Shown: positions 16,186-24,941 of the stretch, piece after piece
Position numbering within the stretch: position 1 is the first letter of the stretch
Layout of the letters: every line of letters starts with the position of its first letter
Source of the DNA: an uncultured Bacteroidia bacterium
GTDB lineage: Bacteria > Bacteroidota > Bacteroidia > Bacteroidales > Prolixibacteraceae
NCBI GenBank assembly: GCA_903850335.1
Contig: CAINLJ010000274.1
Location: 1 to 39,840 of the forward strand
Length of the DNA stretch: 39,840 bases
Direction of reading: 5' to 3'
Made by a program: the position numbers and the translations under genes
Notes under the pieces: model-generated
The model's input: the letters and a program-made list of their open reading frames with translations, nothing else
Database searches by the model: none
What the model was told of the DNA's origin: nothing

Positions 16186-18321
16186 TCAGGATTCAGCCTG
16201 CTTCATAGAAAAGGCGATTCTTCTACGGGGAATATCAACCTCCAGAACCTTCACTTTTACGTGTTGATGCAGTTTAACGATCTCCGAGGGATCGGTTATA
16301 TAACGATTTGCGAGCTCACTGATATGAACCAGTCCGTCTTGTTTTACACCCACATCGACAAAGGCACCAAACCTCGTGATATTTGTAACGATGCCTGGCA
16401 GAATCATGCCAATATGCAGGTCATTCATAGAATAGATACCCTCTGCAAATTCGAAGATCTTAATGCCGGACCGCGGATCAAGTCCAGGTTTTGCAAGTTC
16501 AGCAAGAATATCGTTTAATGTAGGTAATCCCACTTCACTATCCATATATTTCTCCGGATTTATTTCAGCACGGAGATTCCCAAGACCTATCAACTCCTCG
16601 ACCTTACACTTACGGTCAGCAGCTATCTTATTGACAAGCGAATACCGTTCAGGATGTACTGCAGAATTATCCAGAGGATTTGATCCGCCTGAGATCCTAA
16701 GAAAACCTGCACATTGCTCGAATGCCTTAGGACCCATTCTGGGTACTTTCTTTATTTCCAAACGTGAAGAAAACGGACCATTCTCCTTTCTGAAATCAAC
16801 AATATTCTTCGCAAGTAAAGGACCGAGTCCGGATACAAAATTGAGCAGGTGACTACTCGCCGTGTTAACATTCACACCCACAAGGTTAACGCAGGATTCT
16901 ACAACAGTATCCAGACCTTTTTGCAGCAGTTTCTGATCCACATCATGCTGATACTGTCCTACTCCAATTGATTTGGCTTCAATCTTAACAAGTTCAGCCA
17001 GTGGATCCATCAATCGCCGGCCAATGGAAACGGCTCCACGAACAGTTACATCAAACTGCGGAAATTCTTCACGGGCAACTTTGGAAGCAGAATAAATAGA
17101 CGCTCCGTCTTCACTCACAACAAAAACCTGAACAGGACGCTCAAAGGCAATTTTCTTAATGAAAGCCTCCGTTTCCCGGCTTGCAGTTCCGTCACCAATT
17201 GCAATCGCATCAATTTTATAAGTGCTGACCAAGGCAGATACTTTTCGTATCGACTGACTTACTTCAGATTGCGGCTGGTGGGGATAGATCGTTTCATTGT
17301 GCAATAAATTTCCCTGAGCATCGAGGCAAACCAATTTACACCCACTCTTATACCCTGGATCCAATGCCAGAACCCTTTTTTGCCCAAGCGGAGCAGCCAG
17401 AAGCAGTTGCCGCAGATTCTCTGCAAATACGCGAATCGCCTCTGCGTCGGCCAGTGTTTTTGATATTCCGCTGAACTCAGTCTCAATTGCAGGTGATAAT
17501 AATCTTTTATAACTGTCTTTTACTGCCAGTGATACCTGTTGTCCACTCTCATTTCTGCTTTTAACAAAATAATGATTGAGTGCTGCAACGGCTTTTTCCT
17601 CATCCGGTGAAATGCCAAGTTTCAGGAAACCTTCCTTCTCCCCGCGGCGCATAGCCAGGAGTCTGTGTGACGGACAGCGTTTCAGAGGTTCGTATGAATC
17701 AAAATAATCTCTGTATTTAATCCCTTCTTCTTCTTTTCCCTTGACAACCCGGGAAGATATAACCGCTTCCCGGCTAAAGAGATTCCGGATTATTGTTCGC
17801 GCCGTCTGGTCCTCATTAACCCATTCGGCAATAATGTCACGTGCACCTTCAAGTGCCTCCCCGACTTCCGACACATTATCGTTTAAAAACTGCAATGCCT
17901 TGTTCTCAGGATCTGATTCGTATTGTTTAAATATTAGCCTGGCAAGCGGTTCCAGTCCCTTCTCCCGTGCAATTGTAGCTCTTGTCCGCCTCTTTGGCTT
18001 AAAGGGGAGATAGATATCCTCGAGCTCATTACTATCATAACACTGCTCAATTCTGGATTCCAATTCAGGTGTCAGGAGATTCTGCTCAGCAATTGTTTTT
18101 AGTATTGTCTCCTTGCGCTTATCAAGCTCATCCAATTGCTCTTTAACGTCCTTTATATTTCCGATAGCAACTTCATCAAGACTTCCGGTCATCTCTTTGC
18201 GATAACGCGAAATAAAAGGCACTGTAGCCCCTTCGTCAAGTAATATTATCGTATTCTCAATCTGTCGGATGCTTATCCCAAGCCGGTCGGCAATAAGCTG
18301 GTGATTCTTCTGAACTGTCAT
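16186..18321 (-). CDS. tex: Tex family RNA-binding transcription accessory protein
   Basis: A nucleic-acid-binding protein linked to transcription and RNA handling; about 711 residues. In order it has the N-terminal Tex helices ('LLDEGATVPFISRYRKEMTGSLDE'), the YqgF/RNase H-like domain ('VLALDPGYKSGCKLVCLD', 'IAIGDGTASRETEAFIKK'), the helix-hairpin-helix region ('LLNFVSGLGPLLAKNIVDFR') and a C-terminal S1 domain ('GMILPGIVTNITRFGAFVDVG'). All usual parts are present. The ATG at 18321 is preferred to a TTG six codons upstream. Convergent with ssb and divergent from the permease gene. Confidence 0.95.
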   Translation of the reverse strand: MTVQKNHQLIADRLGISIRQIENTIILLDEGATVPFISRYRKEMTGSLDEVAIGNIKDVKEQLDELDKRKETILKTIAEQNLLTPELESRIEQCYDSNELEDIYLPFKPKRRTRATIAREKGLEPLARLIFKQYESDPENKALQFLNDNVSEVGEALEGARDIIAEWVNEDQTARTIIRNLFSREAVISSRVVKGKEEEGIKYRDYFDSYEPLKRCPSHRLLAMRRGEKEGFLKLGISPDEEKAVAALNHYFVKSRNESGQQVSLAVKDSYKRLLSPAIETEFSGISKTLADAEAIRVFAENLRQLLLAAPLGQKRVLALDPGYKSGCKLVCLDAQGNLLHNETIYPHQPQSEVSQSIRKVSALVSTYKIDAIAIGDGTASRETEAFIKKIAFERPVQVFVVSEDGASIYSASKVAREEFPQFDVTVRGAVSIGRRLMDPLAELVKIEAKSIGVGQYQHDVDQKLLQKGLDTVVESCVNLVGVNVNTASSHLLNFVSGLGPLLAKNIVDFRKENGPFSSRLEIKKVPRMGPKAFEQCAGFLRISGGSNPLDNSAVHPERYSLVNKIAADRKCKVEELIGLGNLRAEINPEKYMDSEVGLPTLNDILAELAKPGLDPRSGIKIFEFAEGIYSMNDLHIGMILPGIVTNITRFGAFVDVGVKQDGLVHISELANRYITDPSEIVKLHQHVKVKVLEVDIPRRRIAFSMKQAES

Positions 18322-18377
18322 AGCCTGCAAATTTAACAAGATCGGAATAAGCTGTTAAATTTTATGTGAAAAAAGTG

Positions 18378-18385
18378 TATGTTTG
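18378..18385 (+). promoter_or_regulatory. -7 element for the AI-2E family permease gene
   Basis: TATGTTTG matches TAnnTTTG completely and lies 21 bases before the ATG at 18407. The expected -33 position holds TTAA rather than TTTG, so only half of the promoter is convincing. Confidence 0.45.
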
Positions 18386-18406
18386 ATAGAACATATTACT
18401 TAAGTT

Positions 18407-19534
18407 ATGGATCAGCGGGTTAAAAATATCATTGTTGCTTGTGCTTTAGTACTCTTTGGTTTTCTTGTATACTATTTCAGTTATATTGTTACTTACATTC
18501 TAATTGCAGCGGTGTTATCTTTAATCGGACGACCTGTAGTTCATAAATATAAGCAGATAAAAATCCGAAATTTCAGGATGGGAAACTCTGGTGCCGCTTT
18601 CCTTACCCTTTTAACCCTTTGGATTGGACTCATATCTTTCTTCGGATTCCTGATTCCATTGGTCGTTTCGGAAGTTAACCAGCTCTCATCCATAAATATT
18701 CAGGATGTGATAGCCTATCTCAATACTGCTATGGTGCAATTGAAGATCAGTTTCCCTCACTTTGCCTCCAACCTTCCGCAAGGAGGAAATCTTGAAAATT
18801 ATCTCGAGACGCAACTCAGAGGATTACTCAACCTCGATGAGGTAAGCCGTCTGTTTGGATCGGTGGCCAATATCCTGGGAAACCTCTTTTTAATGATATT
18901 CTCCGTTTCGTTTATCTTATTCTTCTTCCTCCAGGAAGAGGATCTTTTCCGTAACTGGATTCTTGTTCTCGCCCCGGAAAAGTACGAATTACGCGTTTCC
19001 CTTGTAATGGATAAGATTGGAATTCTGCTTAAAAGATATATGATCGGAATATTATTCCAGGTCTTAGGGGTGATGGTCTTATCGGTAACCGGCTTTACAA
19101 TTGTAGGAATGGGATTTGGCCATGCAGTAGTTGTAGGTGTTTTCGCTGGAATATTGAATGTTATTCCCTATATCGGTCCCTGGATTGCTGCAATTTTCGG
19201 ACTTGTTGTCGCTGTAGCGAATAACCTTAATTCAAGTTTCACCGCCGTTACATTCCCGTTGATGTGCTGGGTAGTTGTCGTAGTGATGGTTGTTCAGTTT
19301 ACAGACAATATGATTTTTCAAACAATAATCTACTCAAAGAGCGTTAAGGCTCATGCGCTTGAGATCTTTTTCGTTATTCTTATGGCAGGCGGTATTGCAG
19401 GAATTCCGGGTATGATCCTTGCAATTCCGGTTTATACAGTGCTACGTGTTATTGCAGGTGAGTTTTTATCCGAATTTAAAATTGTTCAGCAACTCACGCC
19501 AAAAGAGAATGAATCGGATTTGTCAAAAAGTTAG
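18407..19534 (+). CDS. AI-2E family transporter (PerM/YdiK type)
   Basis: A 375-residue integral membrane protein of the AI-2E/PerM family, with about seven to eight membrane segments. An N-terminal pair ('IIVACALVLFGFLVYYFSYI', 'FLTLLTLWIGLISFFGFLIP') precedes a soluble loop (about 90-145). The later segments include 'VVVGVFAGILNVIPYIGPWIAAIFG', the family's most conserved stretch. Members export quorum-signal-like molecules or act as Na+/H+ antiporters; which applies here cannot be told. It ends in a short polar tail. No operon partner; the convergent neighbour is heme o synthase. Confidence 0.88.
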   Translation: MDQRVKNIIVACALVLFGFLVYYFSYIVTYILIAAVLSLIGRPVVHKYKQIKIRNFRMGNSGAAFLTLLTLWIGLISFFGFLIPLVVSEVNQLSSINIQDVIAYLNTAMVQLKISFPHFASNLPQGGNLENYLETQLRGLLNLDEVSRLFGSVANILGNLFLMIFSVSFILFFFLQEEDLFRNWILVLAPEKYELRVSLVMDKIGILLKRYMIGILFQVLGVMVLSVTGFTIVGMGFGHAVVVGVFAGILNVIPYIGPWIAAIFGLVVAVANNLNSSFTAVTFPLMCWVVVVVMVVQFTDNMIFQTIIYSKSVKAHALEIFFVILMAGGIAGIPGMILAIPVYTVLRVIAGEFLSEFKIVQQLTPKENESDLSKS

Positions 19535-19590
19535 AATACGTAGATAATAAATATTATTAAGTGTTTTTGTAATCAGTTAATTTATGATCA

Positions 19591-19657
19591 GGTGCGGCGC
19601 ACCGTTGATATTTGTAGTTTAATAGGTCGCAATATTTGACAAAGGTGCAGCGCACCG
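19591..19657 (+). repeat. REP-like intergenic element with paired near-palindromes (copy 2)
   Basis: GGTGCGGCGCACC at 19591-19603 and GGTGCAGCGCACC at 19644-19656 are near-palindromes 53 bases apart. The first is followed by ATTTGTAG, and a TCGCAATATTTG stretch lies between. The layout equals that of the element at 1-120 on the opposite strand, where the core is GGTACAGAGTACC. It lies between convergent genes. A REPIN-like mobile repeat fits well. Confidence 0.7.
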
Positions 19658-19675
19658 GAATATTAAAACCAATGT

Positions 19676-19705
19676 AAAAATCGTTTGGAATTAGGAACAC
19701 CAAAC
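19676..19705 (-). terminator. intrinsic terminator of the respiratory operon
   Basis: On the minus strand GTTTGG (19705-19700) pairs with CCAAAC (19688-19683) around an 11-base loop. After two bases comes TTTTT (19680-19676). It starts 15 bases past the heme o synthase stop codon. The stem is short, so the call is moderate. Confidence 0.5.
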
Positions 19706-19719
19706 AACGGTTTTCATAT

Positions 19720-20595
19720 TCACGATATCATTGCATTAAAGACAAGGAACAGAAAGACCAAAAGAGCATAGGTGTTTATCAGAATAAATGCCTTATGAAT
19801 AGTTTTGGAGTTCTTCTCACCAAAAAGAAACCTGTGAAACAAAAGGATAAACATAAAATTTAATCCGACCAGCAGGGTAAGCAACAAAGGCTTAAAATTA
19901 AATTCAAAAAAGGGGAAAAGCATTAAAAACAAACTGGTTATCACTCCCCAGTAAAAGACGACTGATTTGATCTGCCCCTCATTCAGAGTCTTTGATATTG
20001 AAGAAAATCCTGCCATCTCGTATTCTTTCCCATACTTAATCATTAATAACCAAAAATGAGGAATCTGCCAAAGAAAGACGAATATGGCAACAAACATGGC
20101 ATGGGGGTGAAAAATATAGAATCCTGCTGAAGTCCACCCCATCAGAGGAGGTACGCCTCCAACCACAGCCCCTGGAATTATAGCCAGCCAGCTTCTGGTT
20201 TTTAAAGGGGTATAAATAAAATTATAAAAGACGATGTTCGACAGACCAAGAACCATAGGCAACCATCCGTTGAGACTAAGAAGAAATGTTCCTGCAGCCA
20301 GTAAAATGAGGGATACTACTGAAGCCTCAAAACGTGATATCTCTCCGGCGGGGATTGGCCGGTGTTTAGTCCTTTTCATCAAACCGTCGCGCCTGCTTTC
20401 CTGGATCTGGTTAAGAACCGTCGTTCCGGCTGCAAGCAAGAATACTCCGCTAAATAGAAACAATACTGCGACAGACGGTGTGCTACCGGTTAGAAAATAT
20501 CCGGTAGTAGCCGAGATGGCAACCATTAATGATAAACGGATCCTTGTAAGCCTGATTAAAATATTAGAGTATATCCTGATGTTATTTTTGTCCAC
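19720..20595 (-). CDS. ctaB: heme o synthase (protoheme IX farnesyltransferase)
   Basis: Transfers a farnesyl group to heme b, giving heme o for the oxidase encoded upstream. About 291 residues with eight or nine membrane segments. The prenyl-diphosphate site is 'NQIQESRRDGLMKRTKHRPIP', where the family's first Asp is Glu here. The second loop lies around 'IKYGKEYEMAGFSSISKTLNE'. I chose GTG at 20595 ('VDKNNIRIYSNILIRLTRIRLSLM'), as it gives the usual short N-terminus before the first segment. It overlaps the end of coxB by 14 bases; a TTG at 20628 is a weaker start. A heme a synthase is not in this window, so whether the oxidase carries heme a or o stays open. Confidence 0.93.
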   Translation of the reverse strand: MDKNNIRIYSNILIRLTRIRLSLMVAISATTGYFLTGSTPSVAVLFLFSGVFLLAAGTTVLNQIQESRRDGLMKRTKHRPIPAGEISRFEASVVSLILLAAGTFLLSLNGWLPMVLGLSNIVFYNFIYTPLKTRSWLAIIPGAVVGGVPPLMGWTSAGFYIFHPHAMFVAIFVFLWQIPHFWLLMIKYGKEYEMAGFSSISKTLNEGQIKSVVFYWGVITSLFLMLFPFFEFNFKPLLLTLLVGLNFMFILLFHRFLFGEKNSKTIHKAFILINTYALLVFLFLVFNAMIS

Positions 20596-21514
20596 CTGCA
20601 GTTTTAAAATAATCCACAATTTTATCAATATCCTCAGCTTTTAGAACCTCTTTGTAGGATTGCATCAGCCCTTTATTGAAACCCTTAACTACATCGGCGT
20701 TAGGATCTAGAATAGACCTTCTGATATATTCGTCGTTACCTTCCATTTCTTTTTCTCCCTGAGCCGTAACCACAATCCTCTTCGAACCCCATATCCCTTT
20801 AAATGAAGGTCCAATGATCTTTGTGCCATCCAAAGAGTGACAGGTAAGGCATGCATTTTGTTTGATAATAGCCAGCCCGGGATGCACCGTATTATCTGAA
20901 ACTTTCAGATCGGCAAACCACTTGTCAAAATCAGCATTATCAAGAACAATCACCTTCCCAGTCATCCCGGAGTGGGCCAGACCACAATATTCAGTACAGA
21001 AAATATCATAGGTCCCCTTTGAGATTGCCCTGAACCACATATAGTTATTGTATCCGGGGATCACATCTTCCTTCACCCTGAAAGCCGGCACAAAAAATCC
21101 ATGATTAACATCCTCAGAATAAAGGTTCAGTTTAATATCCTTGTTAAGCGGAACAACAAGATCTTTTGATATTTTCCCGTTCCCGTAATCAAAACTCCAG
21201 ACCCACATACGACCAATTACTTTAATGGGCATGGCATCAGCCGGTACTTTTCGCATCGGAGCAAATCCGGCCCAGCCAAAATAAAACATGATCAAAACAA
21301 TGATAACCGGGATAACGGTCCAGATTATCTCAAGTGTTGTATTTCCACTAAATTGCTGAGGGTTTTTATTTTTCTTCCTTGAAAAATGGATAAGGATATA
21401 AAAAATAAGTGCAACAATAGCTATTATAAAGATAAATGCTACAGAGAAGATGAAAATAAACGCCCGGTCTACACCTTCCGCTAAATTGGATGCTCCAGAG
21501 AACATTGTTGTCAT
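20582..21514 (-). CDS. coxB: cytochrome c oxidase subunit II with fused cytochrome c domain (caa3 type)
   Basis: Carries the CuA entry site and passes electrons to subunit I. About 310 residues. Two N-terminal membrane hairpin segments (about 15-40 and 60-82) precede the cupredoxin domain with the CuA ligands in 'FCTEYCGLAHSGMTG' (near residue 176) and the upstream His in 'DVNHGFFVPAFRV'. A C-terminal cytochrome c domain follows, with heme motif CLTCH near residue 220. The fusion places the oxidase in the caa3 group. The ATG at 21514 is preferred over a TTG further up, because that one lies within the preceding gene. Confidence 0.95.
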   Translation of the reverse strand: MTTMFSGASNLAEGVDRAFIFIFSVAFIFIIAIVALIFYILIHFSRKKNKNPQQFSGNTTLEIIWTVIPVIIVLIMFYFGWAGFAPMRKVPADAMPIKVIGRMWVWSFDYGNGKISKDLVVPLNKDIKLNLYSEDVNHGFFVPAFRVKEDVIPGYNNYMWFRAISKGTYDIFCTEYCGLAHSGMTGKVIVLDNADFDKWFADLKVSDNTVHPGLAIIKQNACLTCHSLDGTKIIGPSFKGIWGSKRIVVTAQGEKEMEGNDEYIRRSILDPNADVVKGFNKGLMQSYKEVLKAEDIDKIVDYFKTAGGQK

Positions 21515-21524
21515 AGTTTGGAAA

Positions 21525-21809
21525 TTATCTGAAGTAATAATCAATAAATGTGATCACAATTATTATTGCAAACAGGAGAAATACACCTCCAACCATCAAA
21601 CGTAAAATAAGATTTTCAAATTTGAGGTGCATAAAATAAGTTAATACAATAGCGGTTTTAACTGATGCCAGTGTTAGTGCCATCGCAACTGTAAAAGCCC
21701 CAAGGTGCAATTTGATAACTAATATCGTAATCGTCGTTAGTATTAGTAATACCAGCAGCACCTTAAAATTTAAAGCATAGCTTGTAATATGACTGTCGTG
21801 GTTATTCAT
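21525..21809 (-). CDS. cytochrome c oxidase subunit IV-like protein
   Basis: A 94-residue membrane protein with three predicted membrane segments: 'VLLVLLILTTITILVIKL', 'AMALTLASVKTAIVLTYFMHLKF' and 'GGVFLLFAIIIVITFIDYY'. The second segment with 'KTAIVLTYFMHLKFE' is typical of the prokaryotic subunit IV/CtaF family. It probably stabilises the oxidase. It sits between the subunit III and subunit II genes, as expected for a heme-copper oxidase operon. Confidence 0.88.
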   Translation of the reverse strand: MNNHDSHITSYALNFKVLLVLLILTTITILVIKLHLGAFTVAMALTLASVKTAIVLTYFMHLKFENLILRLMVGGVFLLFAIIIVITFIDYYFR

Positions 21810-21880
21810 TCGGTTAAAACGTTAAAATTCAATTAATAAATCTAAGAATATTATTATCGTCCCTGATTAAATCGTTCTGC

Positions 21881-22501
21881 CTAGGTAATCAGATAGAGTA
21901 AAGGGAAAAGGAAAATCCAGATTAAATCGACAAGGTGCCAGTAAAGAGCGCCATTCTCGTGCAGAAGAAAATGTTCCTGATTGATTTTCCCTGATTTGAT
22001 CTTCAAAAGAATTATGGTAAGAAGAATACCGCCCACAAGAACGTGAAAAAGATGCAATCCTGTCATCAGAAAATAGAGACCAAAAAACATGATTTCTCCG
22101 TGAGGAAGGTTGTGCATTACTTCAGATCCGGGATACAAATGCAACTCAAACTTATGACCATATTCAAAATATTTATTCATCATAAAAACCCCGGCCAAAA
22201 GCAAGGTTATAAATATCAAACCCATGGCCAAACCTGTCTGATTCTTCTGAATTGCCGTTAAGGACATGGCCACTGTCATACTGCTTACAAGAAGCACTAC
22301 AGTATTCGTTGCACCTATGAAAGCATTAAGCTCAGTGGCAGCGTGATGAAAATCCTCACCATATTTGGATCTCATTACCGCATATACAATAAAGAGACCT
22401 CCAAACAGAAACAGCTCGGTAAACAGGAACAACCACATTCCCATCTTCCCGGTATCGCTGTCAATATATTCACTGTGTGCAGTGTGATTTGTTGTAGACA
22501 T
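21881..22501 (-). CDS. ctaE: cytochrome c oxidase subunit III
   Basis: A 206-residue, five-segment form of subunit III, a structural part of heme-copper oxidases. Typical features are 'KMGMWLFLFTELFLFGGLFIVYAVMR', 'FFGLYFLMTGLHLFHVLVGGILL' and the closing 'ENGALYWHLVDLIWIFLFPLLYLI'. The length is usual for the short bacterial form. It lies 26 bases after the subunit I stop and is surely co-transcribed. Confidence 0.95.
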   Translation of the reverse strand: MSTTNHTAHSEYIDSDTGKMGMWLFLFTELFLFGGLFIVYAVMRSKYGEDFHHAATELNAFIGATNTVVLLVSSMTVAMSLTAIQKNQTGLAMGLIFITLLLAGVFMMNKYFEYGHKFELHLYPGSEVMHNLPHGEIMFFGLYFLMTGLHLFHVLVGGILLTIILLKIKSGKINQEHFLLHENGALYWHLVDLIWIFLFPLLYLIT

Positions 22502-22527
22502 ATTTGTTCGTGTATTAGTCTGGTTGA

Positions 22528-24144
22528 TTATTTAGTAGTATGAGGATTATCAAATACATAAGGACCACGTGTAATCACAGGAATCTCATCAAAATTTTCA
22601 TGAGGTGGCGGAGATGGAATCTGCCACTCAAGAGTCACTCCATGCCACGGATTCGCCGGAGCTGTGGCACCTTTGTAAGCGTGATAGATAAGGTTTGATA
22701 TCATCGTTATCAGTCCGGTAAAAAGGATTATGGCACCTATGGTTGAAATGGTCTGACCAAGTTGAAATTTTGGATCATAATCAAAGTAACGTCGTGGCAT
22801 ACCCTGAATACCCATAATAAACATTGGGAAATATAGAAGGTTAAATCCTGTAAAAAGAATTCCCCAACCTATATTCGCCCATCTTATGCTGTACAACTTT
22901 CCATAAATCTTTGGAAACCAGTAATGTATTCCGGCGAAGAACCCGAATCCCATTCCACCAAAGATGATGTAATGAAAGTGGGCCACAACAAAGTCTGTAT
23001 TATGAACTTGAATATCAGTAGCGACGGATCCAAGGGTCAACCCTGTAAAGCCTCCGATCGTAAACAGGAAAATAAAGGAGATTGCATACAATAAAGGTGG
23101 CTGAAGATCTACAGATCCTCCGTACATTGTTGAAAGCCAGTTGAATACCTTTATCGCACTCGGTATTGCCACGAGGAAAGTCAGAAGTGAGAAAAACCAG
23201 CGTGATTCATAACTCATACCAGATGTAAACATATGGTGTCCCCATACAAAATAGCCAACAAGTGCGATGGCCAAACTGGAAAGTGCGATTGGCACATATC
23301 CAAAAACCGGTTTTTGACTAAAGGTTGGAAAAATCTCAGTAACCACTCCCATAGCAGGAAGGATCATCACATATACTGCGGGGTGCGAATAAATCCAGAA
23401 AAGGTGTTGATATAACACCGGGTCGCCCCCCAGTTTAGGATCAAAAAACCCAACATGCAAGGTTCTCTCAGCAATTACCATGAGTAGTGTAATACCAACA
23501 ACTGGAGTAGCAAGTAATTGAATCCACGCTGTGGCATAGAGCGACCATGGGAAAAGTGGCATCCTGAACCATGACATTCCGGGTGCGCGCATTGTATGAA
23601 TTGTGACAATAAAATTTAAACCTGTAAGAATAGATGCAAAGCCAAGAGTAAAAGCCGCTGTCAAAGCAATAACGACATTGGAAGATGCCTCCGCACTATA
23701 CGGGACATAAAAAGTCCAGCCAGTATCAGGTGAATGTCCATTGGCAAATTGCGAATAAAGACCAAGACCGGCACCGGTTAAAAACAAATAAAACGAAAAG
23801 AGGTTAAGCTTCGGGAAAGCTACATCCTTTGCACCGATCATAATTGGAAGAAAAATATTTCCAAAAACCGCAGCCAGACCGGGAATTACGACTATGAAAA
23901 TCATAATTATTCCGTGAAGTGTAAACAAGGCGTTATAAGTCTGAGCCGTCATAATCGTTTCGCCCGGTGCAGACTTCTCGATCTTCATCAATAGTCCCAG
24001 GACAGCCGCCACCAGAAAGAAGGTGACGATGGAGTACATATAAAGAAGTCCGATGCGCTTATGGTCGGTTGAGGTTAACCACGACCAGAGACCAGTCTGA
24101 TGGTTAAGAAAATTTAATGGAGTAGTAGTTGTTTGATTGTTCAT
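22528..24144 (-). CDS. ctaD: cytochrome c oxidase subunit I, A2 subtype
   Basis: Reduces oxygen to water and pumps protons. 538 residues, twelve or so membrane segments. Ligands seen: low-spin heme H77 ('TLHGIIM') and H391; heme a3 H389 ('AHFHYIIFGG'); CuB H254, H303 and H304 ('VWGHHMFTSGM'). The cross-linked tyrosine is Y258. The A1-type glutamate is absent, and the sequence 'IYSHPAVY' (251-258) marks the A2 family, where a Tyr-Ser pair takes over its role in proton transfer. The start codon overlaps the Sco stop (ATGA). Confidence 0.97.
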   Translation of the reverse strand: MNNQTTTTPLNFLNHQTGLWSWLTSTDHKRIGLLYMYSIVTFFLVAAVLGLLMKIEKSAPGETIMTAQTYNALFTLHGIIMIFIVVIPGLAAVFGNIFLPIMIGAKDVAFPKLNLFSFYLFLTGAGLGLYSQFANGHSPDTGWTFYVPYSAEASSNVVIALTAAFTLGFASILTGLNFIVTIHTMRAPGMSWFRMPLFPWSLYATAWIQLLATPVVGITLLMVIAERTLHVGFFDPKLGGDPVLYQHLFWIYSHPAVYVMILPAMGVVTEIFPTFSQKPVFGYVPIALSSLAIALVGYFVWGHHMFTSGMSYESRWFFSLLTFLVAIPSAIKVFNWLSTMYGGSVDLQPPLLYAISFIFLFTIGGFTGLTLGSVATDIQVHNTDFVVAHFHYIIFGGMGFGFFAGIHYWFPKIYGKLYSIRWANIGWGILFTGFNLLYFPMFIMGIQGMPRRYFDYDPKFQLGQTISTIGAIILFTGLITMISNLIYHAYKGATAPANPWHGVTLEWQIPSPPPHENFDEIPVITRGPYVFDNPHTTK

Positions 24145-24941
24145 TCTTTGATCTCTTTAGATGATTTTTTTCTTGAAGAAATTAATAAATAAGCTACAAA
24201 AAATAGTCCTACGATGAGGGTAAAAGAACCTAGCAACCGAGTAAATTGCAAGGTATACCCCTTACTCTGAGAATCATAGGCAAAACAATAATCGAATATT
24301 TTAGAACTTGTAGGTCGCGGCTGACCCTTCTGGGCTTCGACGACTGCCATCTTCACATCAAAAGGAAGATAGGTTATTCCATATAAATACCGCGTGATTT
24401 TACCCTTCGGACTCAGCATGATGATTGTCGAAGGATGGGCAAAATCGAGGCCTGTAGGTTTATACCTGAAACCTACAGCTTCTGTAATTTTTTGGATATT
24501 TTCAAGTTCACCCGTAAAGTAGGTCCAGCTTGCCCGATCCTTTTCCTTGATCTTCTGAACAAAATTGAGTTTCTTAATCCTCGCTTTTTCAGGAGTATCC
24601 TTTGTATTAAAGCTGATTGTAATAATATCAAAATCCTTTCCAAGCGACATATCCATTTTACTGATCACATCTGCAATGCCATCAAGAAGTGGGCTGCACA
24701 ACCCTGGACAATCGAAATACACAAACGAAAGGATTGTAGGCTTATTAATAACACTGCCCAATGGAACTGTATCATTTTTTTCGTTAATGAATTTCAGATC
24801 GAGTGGTATTGTGTCACCAAGCTTTTCAACAATACCAATTTCAGTATCCCGCTGAACAGGCACCTGAGCAAAGGCATTGAAAAACAATGCATTTAACAAA
24901 ATCACCACAAACAATAGTCTCATTCTGAATTCTTTAATCAT
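24141..24941 (-). CDS. SCO-type copper chaperone/thioredoxin-like protein
   Basis: Delivers copper to, or reduces, the CuA site of subunit II. About 266 residues from the ATG at 24941; the longer frame would run deep into the preceding gene. Signal peptide (about 7-26, ending FNAFAQ), thioredoxin fold with copper-binding C78 and C82 ('FDCPGLCSP') and H169 ('DFAHPSTIIML'), and a C-terminal membrane segment ('SFTLIVGLFFVAYLLISS'). The C-terminal anchor keeps it at the outer face of the inner membrane. Starts inside the end of the cytochrome c gene (8-base overlap) and overlaps ctaD by 4 bases, so the genes are translationally coupled. Confidence 0.93.
   Translation of the reverse strand: MIKEFRMRLLFVVILLNALFFNAFAQVPVQRDTEIGIVEKLGDTIPLDLKFINEKNDTVPLGSVINKPTILSFVYFDCPGLCSPLLDGIADVISKMDMSLGKDFDIITISFNTKDTPEKARIKKLNFVQKIKEKDRASWTYFTGELENIQKITEAVGFRYKPTGLDFAHPSTIIMLSPKGKITRYLYGITYLPFDVKMAVVEAQKGQPRPTSSKIFDYCFAYDSQSKGYTLQFTRLLGSFTLIVGLFFVAYLLISSRKKSSKEIKE

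Noticed and set aside
24435-24896. A 153-codon plus-strand frame opposite the sco gene
   Set aside because: The translation shows no recognisable domain and lies entirely within the conserved Sco coding region.
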